Notes under the pieces: model-generated
Told to the model about the DNA's origin: nothing
Seen by the model: the letters and a program-made list of their open reading frames with translations, nothing else
The model's database searches: none
Part shown: one piece after another, positions 6,136-6,310 of the stretch
Numbering within the stretch: the first letter of the stretch is position 1
Layout of the letters: each line of letters begins with the position of its first letter
Program-made: the position numbers and the translations under genes
Assembly: GCA_011390535.1 (NCBI GenBank)
Contig: JAABSF010000171.1
Span: forward strand, 1-6,310
Direction: 5' to 3'
DNA length: 6,310 nt
From: Deltaproteobacteria bacterium
GTDB taxonomy: Bacteria; Myxococcota_A; Polyangia; HGW-17; SLPX01

Positions 6136-6310
6136 ATGTGCGGTATTTTTGGAATTTTCGGGCATCCCGAAGCGGCGAACATGACATATCTGGGGTTGCA
6201 CGGCATACAACACCGTGGGCAGGAATCCGCAGGGATAGTCTCTGCACATAAGGGTCGTCTTTATACCTTTCGTGATATGGGGCTGGTGGGAGATATCTTC
6301 ACATCCAAAC
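6136..6310 (+). CDS. purF: Amidophosphoribosyltransferase, N-terminal part
   Basis: PurF converts PRPP and glutamine to phosphoribosylamine, the committed first step of de novo purine synthesis. Only 58 codons lie in the window. They begin MCGIFGIFGHPEAANMTYLG and include QHRGQESAGIV at 25-35, both typical of the N-terminal nucleophile glutaminase domain of PurF. Cys2 follows the initiator Met directly and should become the N-terminal catalytic cysteine, so there is no propeptide of the kind found in Bacillus PurF. The start is certain from this motif, although the ribosome binding site (GAGAGG, 10 bases upstream) is weak. GlmS and AsnB also start with MCG, but the QHRGQES motif favours PurF. 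The phosphoribosyltransferase domain lies beyond the window. Confidence 0.92.
   Translation, partial: MCGIFGIFGHPEAANMTYLGLHGIQHRGQESAGIVSAHKGRLYTFRDMGLVGDIFTSK

Noticed and set aside
5876..6247. A 123-codon minus-strand frame across the minisatellite, with repeated RVSDYA-type residues
   Set aside because: It overlaps the ends of purC and purF antisense. Its repeated residues arise because three 14-base units give a 42-base, in-frame period.

Overview
The window is ordinary bacterial chromosome of about half G+C. It carries two operon-like blocks that diverge from an intergenic region near 2671-2954. On the minus strand lie two genes for membrane-anchored proteins of the TadE/TadG (Flp or tight-adherence pilus assembly) type. 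On the plus strand lie a GNAT acetyltransferase and three de novo purine genes, purB, purC and the start of purF. The tad-like proteins, the roughly 330-residue form of PurC and the base composition would suit a deltaproteobacterial-type lineage (Desulfobacterota, Myxococcota or relatives), but no gene here fixes the taxon.

Region 1-2670 (minus strand) reads from right to left. A 343-residue TadE-like protein (2670-1639) is followed after 15 bases by a larger Tad/TadG-like protein. The second gene starts at 1623 and runs off the left edge after 541 complete codons. Each has a strong Shine-Dalgarno sequence. They look co-transcribed and probably act together in the cell envelope, but no pilin, ATPase (TadA), secretin (RcpA) or prepilin peptidase (TadV) gene is visible here.

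Region 2671-2954 is non-coding and must hold the promoters of both directions. It contains a perfect 6-bp inverted repeat and a 10-bp direct repeat, but no convincing textbook promoter.

Region 2955-6310 (plus strand) holds the GNAT acetyltransferase, then purB (3573-4877), purC (4945-5949) and the N-terminal 58 codons of purF (from 6136). PurF makes phosphoribosylamine, the first committed step. PurC makes SAICAR and PurB cleaves it to AICAR; PurB also acts in the last step to AMP. No clear terminator separates the pur genes, so one transcript is plausible.

The most unusual element is a compound tandem repeat at 6005-6113, in the purC-purF gap: three 13-bp units followed by five 14-bp units, ending only a few bases before the likely purF ribosome binding site. 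I see no CRISPR array, tRNA, rRNA, insertion sequence, toxin-antitoxin pair or recognisable defence system.
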